Below, in pieces: positions 6,901 to 13,026 of a stretch of DNA of 13,461 nucleotides; positions within the stretch are counted from its first letter, which is position 1; every line of letters starts with the position of its first letter. Source of the stretch: JADIYM01 sp964641945 (GTDB taxonomy: Bacteria > Acidobacteriota > Blastocatellia > UBA7656 > JADIYM01); contig CAZXLQ010000130.1 in the NCBI GenBank assembly GCA_964641945.1, positions 1-13,461 on the forward strand, written 5' to 3'. The translations under genes were made by a program, and so were the position numbers. The notes under the pieces are model-generated. The model did not search any database and was not told where the DNA came from. It saw only the letters and a list, made by a program, of their open reading frames with translations.

Positions 6901-7910
6901 GCCGCGGCCCTCGTCCATGCGCGGCTGCAATACGCGTCGGCGTCGCCGAGGTGCTCGAGGAGCGAACGGATGTCCCGGCCGTCGCAGTGGGCGTGCGCGC
7001 AGAAGAACGACGGCCAGACGCCGGGCCGGGCTTCCCAGACGACCGAGTCGGTCTTGAGCGGGTGGTCCTCGGTCGAGTGATCGGCGATCCACGGACAGGT
7101 GATCGCGTGTTTCCCGCCCTCCAGGTGCCGCTTGTAGAGCCCGTGTGCGCGCGTCCAGGCGACGATGTCTAAGGTGGTGTAGTCACCCGCCCCGGCGACG
7201 ATCGCCCGCCTGACGGCCGCTGGAGGCGTCCTGCGCCGCCCGTAGCGGTTGGCGAGCGCCTCGACCTGCGCGAGCTGGACCGCCTGCCACTCGCCCGCCG
7301 GCAGCGTGCAGCTCGCCTGCCGCCACGGCCGCTCGGGCGTATCCCGTCCCTTCCGATTCCAGGTTCCGTAGCAACGGAAGATCCGTGCCGCGTTCCGGAC
7401 GGTCGTGTCGAACTCGACCGCGTCGGTCGCAAAGTCCTCGCGCCAGCCGCGGTAGACCGTGCCGAGCATCTCGCGGAGCTCCGGGCTCGCCGGGATCGAG
7501 CAGCGGTACATCGCGTGCGCGCCGCTGCCCGACGTCGCGGTCAAAGGCATCGGCCAGCCGCACGCGCGCATCGCCGCTACGAACCGGTCGCGCGCCGCAA
7601 CCGCCAGCGCCACCTCCTCGGAGGTCGCCATGCACTCGGGCGGCCGGGCCGGGTCGAAGTCGACCGGCAGCCGCACGATCCGCTCGATGTCCTCATTCCG
7701 GAGCGCGCTCGCCTCGCCGTTCGGGACGGGGCGCTCGCTCGGCCGGTTGAGCGAAATGTATAAGTCGCCCTCCGCGTACCGGGTGCAGACCGCGTCGCGC
7801 ATCAAGTCGAGGTCGTCGAAGAGAAGGCTCGTCCATCGCTCCCCGACGCGGTGGCGCAGCTCGACCATGTGGGCGTCGCGGAGCGCGAGCTCGAGATAGG
7901 TCGCGCTCAT
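6897..7910 (-). CDS. AEP-like DNA primase (prim-pol) with C-terminal zinc motif
   Basis: The 337-aa protein shows archaeo-eukaryotic primase motifs: the metal-binding PVDFDP (82-87, D84/D86), SGSGAH (127-132, the sGxGxH motif) and EFDTTVRNAARIFRCYGTWNRKG (166-188, with D168), the typical third acidic residue followed by N.AR..R.YGT.N.KG. After a linker, a second metal site is visible: TCPWIADHS (C272, H278) and FFCAHAHC (C304, C309), resembling the CHC2-type zinc finger of phage primases. It should prime or start replication of the element with the helicase that follows immediately (4-nt overlap). The ATG has GGGAAGG 7 nt upstream and overlaps the previous stop (ATGA). No fused helicase domain is present, unlike P4 alpha. 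Confidence 0.82.
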   Translation of the reverse strand: MSATYLELALRDAHMVELRHRVGERWTSLLFDDLDLMRDAVCTRYAEGDLYISLNRPSERPVPNGEASALRNEDIERIVRLPVDFDPARPPECMATSEEVALAVAARDRFVAAMRACGWPMPLTATSGSGAHAMYRCSIPASPELREMLGTVYRGWREDFATDAVEFDTTVRNAARIFRCYGTWNRKGRDTPERPWRQASCTLPAGEWQAVQLAQVEALANRYGRRRTPPAAVRRAIVAGAGDYTTLDIVAWTRAHGLYKRHLEGGKHAITCPWIADHSTEDHPLKTDSVVWEARPGVWPSFFCAHAHCDGRDIRSLLEHLGDADAYCSRAWTRAAA

Positions 7911-8356
7911 GGCTTGGCCTTCCCGGCGCGCTCGCGCTCCCAGCGGATCCCGACCTTGCGCGCCTGCTCTGCCGAGCGATGCCGGAAGAACTCGATCTGG
8001 TGGTCGATCTCGTCGTGATGCCAGAGCCCATCGCGGATGTCGAAGAACCGCTCGAGGTCGGGGCGCACCGTGCGCCACCGCGCCCCAACTCCGGCGAGTT
8101 GCGCGAGCACCTTGTCGTCGTCGGGTAGCGGACCCCTGCGCTCCCAGTAGTTGTAGAGCAATCGGACGTAGGCATAGCCCGCTACCGGCTGTAGCTGGGC
8201 GAGCTCGCCGAGCGCGGTCGTCGTATAAACCGAGAGAAACCCGCCGGCCTTGCGCCGCTTAACCGGCCGCGGCGGGCGCAGGACATGGACCTTGCCGTCG
8301 GTATCGGCTCGGTCGTCGGTCGGCTTAGGGGCGTCGGCGCTATAATGGGCGTGCAT
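7907..8356 (-). CDS. DUF1376/YdaU-like phage replication protein
   Basis: The 149-aa protein contains the text typical of DUF1376: FLSVYTTTALGELAQLQPVA, then AYVRLLYNYWERRGPLPDDDKVLAQLAGVGARWRTVRPDLERFF, and DGLWHHDEIDHQIEF. In other phages this domain is an N-terminal winged-helix-like unit of replication-initiation or primosome proteins (YdaU group). It ends in a basic tail (RWERERAGKAKP). The ATG at 8356-8354 is preferred to a TTG 21 nt upstream that has no ribosome binding site; the Shine-Dalgarno sequence for the ATG is weak too. It overlaps the preceding gene by 17 nt and the primase by 4 nt, placing it in the replication module. Confidence 0.75.
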   Translation of the reverse strand: MHAHYSADAPKPTDDRADTDGKVHVLRPPRPVKRRKAGGFLSVYTTTALGELAQLQPVAGYAYVRLLYNYWERRGPLPDDDKVLAQLAGVGARWRTVRPDLERFFDIRDGLWHHDEIDHQIEFFRHRSAEQARKVGIRWERERAGKAKP

Positions 8357-8609
8357 CGTTCTTCGGCTCGCCGCCAAAGGGACGCACGGCCGCCTCGCCC
8401 GCGGCCGTTACTTTTTCTTGCTTTCGAAACTCCCGGCGCAGCGCTTCGTCCTCTTCGTCGGCAAGCTCGCGCGCGGCGTAGCTCGCTTCTTCGGCGAGCT
8501 CGTCCAGGCGATCCACGAGCCAACGGGCTTTCAGATCCTTCGGCTCGATCGCGTCGGCGGCGCGGCCCATCGCGTCCACCATTTCGTAGAGCAATCTGGA
8601 GGTAATCAC
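8340..8609 (-). CDS. Hypothetical helical protein, 89 aa
   Basis: No family is recognised. The sequence ITSRLLYEMVDAMGRAADAIEPKDLKARWLVDRLDELAEEASYAARELADEEDEALRREFRKQEK looks almost wholly alpha-helical with many charged residues and possible coiled-coil character, followed by a short loose tail. It has no membrane segment. The GTG start (8609-8607) overlaps the alpA stop as GTGA and has GGAGG 4-5 nt upstream, which supports expression. It sits between AlpA and the DUF1376 gene in the early/replication part of the operon. Confidence 0.72.
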   Translation of the reverse strand: MITSRLLYEMVDAMGRAADAIEPKDLKARWLVDRLDELAEEASYAARELADEEDEALRREFRKQEKVTAAGEAAVRPFGGEPKNDARPL

Positions 8610-8839
8610 GCGGCCTCCTTCGCCTCGGGCGCGCCACTGGTCACGCGGCGCGTCTCGAGCCAGGAGTCGATCTCGTTCAGGTCGTGGAGCTCGCTACCGC
8701 CGGCGCCGAGCCGCGGGCTCGGGAATCCGGGGGAGCGCCGCCACCGCCACCAGCTCTGCCGGGACAACTCCCCGTAGTAGCGGCGGGCTTGCTCGTTGTT
8801 CGCCCACCGGCGTGGGCGAGTCTCGCGTTGCTGATCCAT
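8606..8839 (-). CDS. AlpA-like HTH regulator / excisionase
   Basis: The 77-aa protein contains a MerR-type helix-turn-helix as in the AlpA/HTH_17 family: NNEQARRYYGELSRQSWWRWRRSPGFPSPRLGAGGSELHDLNEIDSWLETRR, with the S..T/S.WWRWR and FP.P..L......W.L.EID.WL pattern (about 14-65). AlpA proteins in P4-like satellites and PICIs activate excision and satellite genes and may bind att DNA. The start is decided by the RBS: GGAGG lies 6 nt before the ATG at 8839 but directly against an earlier ATG at 8845. A 116-nt gap upstream is the only large gap in the operon and probably holds its promoter. It is the only clear DNA-binding regulator of the element. Confidence 0.85.
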   Translation of the reverse strand: MDQQRETRPRRWANNEQARRYYGELSRQSWWRWRRSPGFPSPRLGAGGSELHDLNEIDSWLETRRVTSGAPEAKEAA

Positions 8840-8955
8840 CGGCATCCTCCGAGAAGCGCGGCGGGTATCGCCGCGCCGTCTCAAAGTACCGACGCGTAAC
8901 TAGGCGGTAAACGACCGGGATTCCCGCTTTCTCGACAAAACGGGAGTGGAGGGAA
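8840..8955 (-). promoter_or_regulatory. Control region upstream of alpA
   Basis: This is the only long gap in the satellite operon. It contains the inverted repeat CGGGA-T-TCCCG (8916-8926) and a third half-site CGGGA at 8941-8945. On the minus strand a weak promoter is possible: TTTACC (8911-8906), 17 nt, TACTTT (8888-8883); both hexamers are poor matches. The half-sites lie just upstream of or over the -35 and could bind AlpA, the 174-aa protein or a helper-phage factor. The promoter is low confidence; the symmetry is directly visible. Confidence 0.35.
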
Positions 8956-9480
8956 CTACCGGGAGAGGGCCTTGCGGACCTCGCTGATCCGCTTCTCGAA
9001 CTGCTTGAACTCGATCCGCCCGTGGCGTCCGGCATCGTCGCGCCAGGTCAGGAGCAGGTCACCGTTCCGCCTCGCCTTGACGACGATCACGCGGCGCTTC
9101 ACGAGCTCGTTCATCACGGCCTTTGCCGAGGCGGAGATCCCGCGTTCGCGGAGGACCGCTTCGGCGTGCCTATAGAGGTACGAGCGGCGCCGCGGAGGCT
9201 TGTCGTCGCCGAAGCGCATCCCGCGCTCGATGTTGCCCGCCTCGAGCCGAATGATCTCGGCGAGTTGCCTCCGGCGGCGGGCCTCGTCGTAAAGACCGTC
9301 AACGTCGCCATGTGTGCCGTCGGCGAATGTGTACCGATAGTACGGTCGCCCTGGGAACGGACGCGCCTCGGGCGGAAACGCTACGGGAGCCGGCGACGCG
9401 AGAACGAGGATGGATCGGCGAATCTTGAGCAAGTCGAGGAGCCGAACGATCAGATGCTGCTGCTCGTTAAGTTCAGGCAC
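8956..9480 (-). CDS. Hypothetical protein, 174 aa, between int and alpA
   Basis: I do not recognise a family. The start is GTG at 9480-9478 (PELNEQQHLIVRLLDLLKIRR), preceded by GGAAGGGGG and overlapping the end of int by 8 nt. Visible parts are an N-terminal helical stretch, a middle segment with YYRYTFADGTHGDVDGLYDEARRRRQLAEIIRLEAGNIERG, and a C-terminal part RSYLYRHAEAVLRERGISASAKAVMNELVKRRVIVVKARRNGDLLLTWRDD, which looks like a small helix-helix-strand-strand (winged-helix-like) unit. It could be a regulator or recombination directionality factor from its place between integrase and AlpA, but that is inference. It is basic and has no membrane segment. Confidence 0.7.
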   Translation of the reverse strand: MPELNEQQHLIVRLLDLLKIRRSILVLASPAPVAFPPEARPFPGRPYYRYTFADGTHGDVDGLYDEARRRRQLAEIIRLEAGNIERGMRFGDDKPPRRRSYLYRHAEAVLRERGISASAKAVMNELVKRRVIVVKARRNGDLLLTWRDDAGRHGRIEFKQFEKRISEVRKALSR

Positions 9481-10678
9481 GACGCGCCCCCTTCCGCATC
9501 GCGAGCACGGTGCCCTTCGGCTTACGGTTCTCGATCGCGGCCTCAAGGTGGTGCGTCCAGAGGGTGAGCGCTGCGGCCTTCTCCTCGAGCCGCTCGGCGC
9601 GGTCGTAGTGCTTCGACTGGACGCCGGTCCGGCCGTGGCTTAACAGGTGCCCGAGCGTCTCCCGGCTAACGCCCAGGTCGGCCAATCGCGTCTCGACGGA
9701 CCGGCGTAGGTCTCGCGCGTCGAATGTCTCGCCGCCGAGTGTCTTGCTCGCCCGCGCGATCGCGTCCGAGAGCGCGAACTGGTGCGTGGCGAACGGCACG
9801 AGGTGCTTCGCCTCCCGCGCGAGGTCGAGCTGCGCTTCGGCGAGGTCCGTGATCGGGACCGCGTGCACGCGAGGTTTCCCTCCGCGCCCCTTCGTGTCGA
9901 CGAGCCGGATCACCTTGTCGCCGATGTCCTCCCAGGTGGCGCGGAGGACCTGTTGCAGCCGTTGCCCGCCGCTCGCGAGGGCGAACCGCAGCGCGAGCTT
10001 GACCGGGAGCGGCTCCGACTCGAGCGCGCGCCAGTACGCGCCGAGCTCCTGCCACGAGAGCGTGCGATCCCGCGGGACCTCGAACTCGTCGACGCGCGCA
10101 ACGACCGTGACCGGGTTGCCCGCGAGGGCGAAGCGGACCTCGCTCGCCGCCGCCCGTTTGGGATCGTGGTCGGTCTTGGCGGCGACCGCGAACGCGGCCG
10201 AGAGGTTAGCGCGCAGGCGGTTCGCTTCCACCGTCGCGCCGTCCCGTATGCGGCCTGCGATGATCGCGGTGATGTCCGCCGGCCGGACCTGCGAGGCGCG
10301 CTTAAGCCGGAGCGCATCGCCCGCCGGGATCGCGCGGAGGAACATCTGCTCGACGCCCCGCGCCGAGACCTTGCCGGCAGCTGTCAGCGTGTCGACGTAG
10401 AGCTTCAGCACGTCGCCGAGCGTCCCCTCGGCGGTCGCGGCGCTCGGGTCGGTCGAGAGCACGGCGACGCGCTTGCGCGCCTCCGCGAGCGAGAGGTCGT
10501 CGGGGTAGTTGCCGAGTTTCGTCATCCGGTCTCGGCCCCCGGCGCGAGTCCGGTAGAAGAGCTCGCCGCGCCCTTTCGTTCGAGGGCGGTAGATCAGCCG
10601 GCCCGCACCGCGCGGCGCTTGCTCGGAGAGTTTCTCGCCCGGCTTCGCCGCCAGGATCCTGCGGTCGGTCAGTAGCAT
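9473..10678 (-). CDS. int: P4-type tyrosine integrase
   Basis: The 401-aa protein starts MLLTDRRILAAKPGEKL. It has the DUF4102-type N-terminal arm-binding domain (including FYRTRAGGRDRMTKLGNYPDDLSLAEARKRV), a central SAM-like domain and a C-terminal catalytic domain. The catalytic residues are R240 (SGGQRLQQVL), K263 (DTKGRG), R325 (RDLRRSVET), H348 (LLSHG) and Y358 (KHYDR). The usual His of the HxxR box is Arg (R322), as I recall for DLRR/DIRR-VET variants of this family. The enzyme integrates and, with a directionality factor, excises the element at the tRNA-Thr anticodon loop. The ATG has AGGAGG 7 nt upstream. Four arm-type repeats lie 28-82 bp upstream of the gene, so integrase binding could also repress its own transcription. 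Confidence 0.95.
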   Translation of the reverse strand: MLLTDRRILAAKPGEKLSEQAPRGAGRLIYRPRTKGRGELFYRTRAGGRDRMTKLGNYPDDLSLAEARKRVAVLSTDPSAATAEGTLGDVLKLYVDTLTAAGKVSARGVEQMFLRAIPAGDALRLKRASQVRPADITAIIAGRIRDGATVEANRLRANLSAAFAVAAKTDHDPKRAAASEVRFALAGNPVTVVARVDEFEVPRDRTLSWQELGAYWRALESEPLPVKLALRFALASGGQRLQQVLRATWEDIGDKVIRLVDTKGRGGKPRVHAVPITDLAEAQLDLAREAKHLVPFATHQFALSDAIARASKTLGGETFDARDLRRSVETRLADLGVSRETLGHLLSHGRTGVQSKHYDRAERLEEKAAALTLWTHHLEAAIENRKPKGTVLAMRKGARRA

Positions 10679-10705
10679 CTCGCCCCTCCTGCCAGTGCCG
10701 GGATG

Positions 10706-10760
10706 CGGTCCCCGTATCGGTCCCCGTATCGTCGGCGGTCCCCGTATCGGTCCCCGTTTC
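10706..10760 (+). repeat. Right arm-type repeats (candidate integrase arm sites)
   Basis: Four copies of a 13-bp motif: CGGTCCCCGTATC at 10706-10718, 10718-10730 and 10736-10748, and CGGTCCCCGTTTC at 10748-10760. They form two tandem pairs of 12-bp period with an 18-bp step between them. The same motif in the same orientation occurs at 489-513 near attL. The array lies between the int start and attR, as expected for the P arm, and covers the DNA upstream of int, so it may also serve as an operator. Confidence 0.75.
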
Positions 10761-10802
10761 GCGGTGGCTTACACCGTTACGCGTTGGGACGCTATCGGAC
10801 GG

Positions 10803-10808
10803 ATTATA
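10803..10808 (-). promoter_or_regulatory. Possible -10 box for int / satellite operon
   Basis: On the minus strand 10808-10803 reads TATAAT, a perfect -10, 125 bp before the int ATG and inside the attR arm region. No acceptable -35 is seen at 16-18 nt; GTAACG (10834-10829) is 20 nt away. If used, the leader would include all four arm repeats, linking int expression to arm occupancy. Confidence 0.35.
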
Positions 10809-10867
10809 CGGAGGATTCGCGAGGGCGGCGTTACGGATCGTTACGCCAGGAATCAGTTGCGAACGGT

Positions 10868-10913
10868 TTCGTAATCAGTAGGTCGGTGGTTCGAGTCCAC
10901 TCACCAGCACCAA
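10868..10913 (+). repeat. attR core (46-bp direct repeat, right copy)
   Basis: A perfect copy of 410-455: anticodon loop, 3' anticodon stem, T arm, acceptor 3' strand, CCA and one A. It is the displaced 3' end of the original host tRNA gene. Upstream of TTCGTAA the sequence (GAACGGT) no longer matches the anticodon stem, so this copy cannot form a tRNA. Confidence 0.93.
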
Positions 10914-10915
10914 CG

Positions 10916-10947
10916 AAAACGGGGATCTTGATCCCCTTTTCTTTTTT
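10916..10947 (+). terminator. Intrinsic terminator, probably the original tRNA-Thr terminator
   Basis: The stem GGGGAT-CTTG-ATCCCC (10921-10936) is preceded by AAAA and followed by TTTTCTTTTTT. It begins 8 nt after the displaced tRNA 3' end, so before integration it would have stood right behind the tRNA gene. It now terminates whatever enters from the satellite's right end on the plus strand. Confidence 0.88.
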
Positions 10948-10974
10948 GCCCGGACCGTCCCCCGGCGCTAATTC

Positions 10975-11256
10975 GTGGCGCTCCGCTGGACGAGCAAGGC
11001 GCACTCGGCTCTGGGGCGCCTCTAGGAATTTCTGCAGCCCGTCAACCCGACGGCGGTTGCCCGCGTCGTCCGGTAGATCGTCGCTGGCGCAAGTCGGATC
11101 CCTGCTTGTCCCGGGATCGGCTTGCGGCTGCCGGAGTTCGCGCCGCGGGAAGTTCGGCGCGTCCGGACGGTCGACTACGAGGTCCGGTATGAACCCGCGG
11201 AGACGGACGTCCTGGTGCTCAGGATCATTCACACGCGCGAGGATCGCTGCTCGTGG
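10975..11256 (+). pseudogene. Decayed ParE/RelE-type toxin gene
   Basis: One uninterrupted reading frame, apart from two TAG codons, gives a recognisable ParE-like toxin. From a GTG at 10975 it reads ALRWTSKAHSALGRL, TAG (11023-11025), EFLQPVNPTAVARVVR, TAG (11074-11076), then IVAGASRIPACPGIGLRLPEFAPREVRRVRTVDYEVRYEPAETDVLVLRIIHTREDR. The pattern RW...A......I..F......P.AA..VV..I, P.IG.RLPE, VR.V....YEVRYE......VLRI.H.RE is that of ParE, a gyrase poison normally paired with ParD. No antitoxin gene stands upstream, where the terminator and attR lie. The frame runs on past the usual toxin end without a stop until 11433. Two nonsense codons with no frameshift suggest old inactivation by point mutation. 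Confidence 0.72.
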
Positions 11257-11461
11257 TTGAATGGCGGCGCCGCACGTCGCGCCGATCCCGGCAATCGTTC
11301 GTGCCCCACTTCCCGGGGCACTAGCCTGCACTCTGTCGACCTCAGGTCCAACTCGCGCGTTCACTCATGCGCGCCGGGGAAGTGTCGACTGGCTTTACAG
11401 TCAAATGCACGCCGCTCCCGTGTGGATGAGTAACTAATTGATTCTTCACCGGGCGAGATAG
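11257..11461. other. Intergenic stretch between the toxin remnant and the PEP-CTERM promoter
   Basis: No convincing gene is visible on either strand. It contains the inverted repeat GACTG (11387-11391), six bases, CAGTC (11398-11402), about 60 bp upstream of a candidate sigma-54 promoter, a distance at which enhancer-binding proteins can bind. A role as upstream activating site is speculative. Confidence 0.35.
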
Positions 11462-11477
11462 CGGTGTGGATCTTGCT
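11462..11477 (+). promoter_or_regulatory. Candidate sigma-54 (RpoN) promoter of the PEP-CTERM gene
   Basis: The sequence CGGTGTGGATCTTGCT has the invariant GG (11463-11464) and GC (11475-11476) separated by exactly 10 bases, a G at the consensus place after the -24 block, and TTGCT for the -12 element. The CAC part of TGGCAC is not matched. It lies about 90 bp before the start codon. PEP-CTERM genes are associated with the PrsK/PrsR-RpoN circuit in several proteobacteria, which makes the match more plausible. Confidence 0.45.
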
Positions 11478-11497
11478 TTCAAGACCTTGGGCGCATG

Positions 11498-11511
11498 ACG
11501 CATGCATGCGT
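11498..11511. repeat. 14-bp perfect palindrome in the PEP-CTERM gene leader
   Basis: ACGCATGCATGCGT is a perfect 14-bp palindrome, 57-70 bp before the ATG and just downstream of the candidate -12 element. It could be a protein-binding site or a small RNA hairpin in the 5' UTR. Its GCATGC core is an alternating purine-pyrimidine run, so chance is also possible. Confidence 0.4.
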
Positions 11512-11567
11512 GGTGAGGGTGCATGGTGCTCGTGCCCAAACGCGGCGCGTGGGAGAAGGAGAGAGTC

Positions 11568-12518
11568 ATGGCGAAGAGATCCTTGGCAGTCCTAATTGCT
11601 GTGATCGGTGTCGGCCTTGGTTCGGGGCCGGCCTCGGCGGTCCTGATCAGCAATGGAATCGCGCTCGGCACCGTCGGCCATTGGGATGTGGATGTGTGGA
11701 ACGGTGGCGAATCTCGGAGTGCCACGATCACGGCCAATCGACTCGTGAGTCCGAGCCCGTTCAACGAGAACGTGCTTTTCGACTACTTCACCTACATCTC
11801 CGTCGGCAGCGGCGCTGCCAACAACTTCCGCCTTGGGACCGGTGCCAGCGCGGTACTGGATGGCAGCGGAAACGCCGTGAGCAACGGGTCGTTCACGGGA
11901 TCTCTCGGGAACTCGATCAACTGGTCGGCCACGAGCAGCATCCCCGCAGGTGGCTCCGTGATGACGACCGTCTACACGTTCACCGTACAGAACGAGTCCG
12001 AAAAGCTCGGGGACCTGCGCCTCTTCCAGTACATGGACGAGGACATCGAGGGAGTCGGTAACGACGTCTATTTCACGCGCGGCGGTGTGGCGACGAACGA
12101 CCTCCAACTGTTCACCGTCGACAACGTCGAGGTGTACGGGGTCAGTCACAGCGGGGCGCTCAGTGCGCTCCAGGGTCTGGTGAACGCCAGCTTCGTGGGG
12201 TGTGCCGCAGACCATTTCGACAACATGAGACCGCGTCTGGATGCCGGTACCCAGACGCTTGGCAACCCCGACTGCGTGATTCAGAACCTCGCCGCCTTCA
12301 TCCACCCGCAGGTCGGGGCAGCCATGGGGCCCGCCGACATCGTCTCGGTGATGGCTTGGGGAGTCGATCCCAACGCCAGAACGGCGACAATCGTCACGAC
12401 GCTGGGCGGCGTTCCGGATTTCCGGCAGATTCCGGGCAACGTTCCCGAGCCTGCATCGCTCGCCCTCCTGGGAATCGGGCTGGCGGGCATCGGGGCATTG
12501 CGTCGGCGCCGGTCCTGA
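11568..12518 (+). CDS. PEP-CTERM sorting-domain secreted protein
   Basis: The 316-aa protein has a signal peptide (MAKRSLAVLIAVIGVGLGSG, cleaved after PASA at about 24) and a C-terminal PEP-CTERM signal: VPEP, a hydrophobic helix (ASLALLGIGLAGIGAL) and RRRRS at the end. Such proteins are exported by Sec, cut and anchored or released by exosortase, and often belong to the exopolysaccharide or floc matrix. The body (residues about 25-290) is rich in Gly, Asn, Ser and Thr and looks like an all-beta extracellular domain (GHWDVDVWNGGESRSATITANRLV, YTFTVQNESEKLGDLRLFQYMDEDIEG); I cannot name its family. Two cysteines (in VGCAADHF and PDCVIQN) could pair. The ATG at 11568 is chosen for AAGGAG 6 nt upstream; the frame is open 45 nt further back without an RBS. 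It appears monocistronic, with a candidate sigma-54 promoter before it and a terminator after it. Confidence 0.92.
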   Translation: MAKRSLAVLIAVIGVGLGSGPASAVLISNGIALGTVGHWDVDVWNGGESRSATITANRLVSPSPFNENVLFDYFTYISVGSGAANNFRLGTGASAVLDGSGNAVSNGSFTGSLGNSINWSATSSIPAGGSVMTTVYTFTVQNESEKLGDLRLFQYMDEDIEGVGNDVYFTRGGVATNDLQLFTVDNVEVYGVSHSGALSALQGLVNASFVGCAADHFDNMRPRLDAGTQTLGNPDCVIQNLAAFIHPQVGAAMGPADIVSVMAWGVDPNARTATIVTTLGGVPDFRQIPGNVPEPASLALLGIGLAGIGALRRRRS

Positions 12519-12545
12519 CGCGTCGCGCGAGGCTCTTCCCTCAAA

Positions 12546-12579
12546 CGAACCCCGCCGCTGGCGGGGTTCGTCGCTTTTC
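12546..12579 (+). terminator. Intrinsic terminator of the PEP-CTERM gene
   Basis: An 11-bp perfect stem CGAACCCCGCC (12546-12556) / GGCGGGGTTCG (12560-12570) with loop GCT is followed by TCGCTTTTC, 27 nt after the stop codon. The U-tract is short but the stem is very strong. Confidence 0.82.
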
Positions 12580-13026
12580 TCGTCCGGATCGTATGCGGAG
12601 TTCAGCGCCATCGGGCTCGTGGCCCGGAGAAGCTCGATCACCTCTGCGAATCCGTTCGCACCCCCATCCTGCCCGGCCGCCGGGCGCGCGAGACTGCCGA
12701 TCAGGGCCGAGCCGACGAGCATCCTGTTGTCGATCGCTCGTCGCGGCCGCCGTCGGTCCGGCTAGCGAGGGCTCCCCGCAGGCAGTTTTTCACGGTCACT
12801 AGGCGGGTCCGACCGCGAGGCTGCCCGGTGACGCCGCGGGGCGCGCATAGACCGGAGAGCACGAGAAATCATCGGCATGCAGATTCGATCCGATCGGTAC
12901 TCGTGCCGCCGTCGAACCTCTTGCGAGCGGCCACAGCCAAGTCCGTCACGGCCGCGGTCCGCGATTGGCGCGCCGCTTGCTACCTAGTCCTTCCGGAATA
13001 ACGACTCGACACGGGCGAGGGGAGCC
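12580..13026. other. Intergenic region without a convincing gene
   Basis: About 450 bp with no ORF supported by a ribosome binding site on either strand. A minus-strand frame starting at 12722 opens with a signal-peptide-like text (MLVGSALIGSLARPAAGQ) but runs through the terminator and then antisense through the PEP-CTERM gene, so it is not accepted. No clear promoter for the gene at 13027 was identified. Confidence 0.5.

Noticed and set aside
8694..9035. 113-aa minus-strand ORF with FVEKAGIPVVYRLVTRRYF
   Set aside because: It overlaps the 3' end of the 174-aa gene and almost all of alpA in another frame, with low-complexity Ser/Arg text elsewhere and no RBS.
10703..11260. 185-aa plus-strand ORF starting MRSPYRSPYRRRSPYRSPFR
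   Set aside because: The repeated peptide is only a readout of the arm-type DNA repeats; the frame crosses attR and the terminator and has no family pattern.
10831..11364. 177-aa minus-strand ORF containing GAGEWTRTTDLLITK
   Set aside because: This peptide is the antisense translation of the tRNA 3' end at attR, a well-known spurious ORF signature; the rest is antisense to the ParE remnant.
11592..12722. 376-aa minus-strand ORF with a signal-peptide-like start
   Set aside because: Most of it is antisense to the PEP-CTERM gene and passes through that gene's terminator; no RBS was seen.
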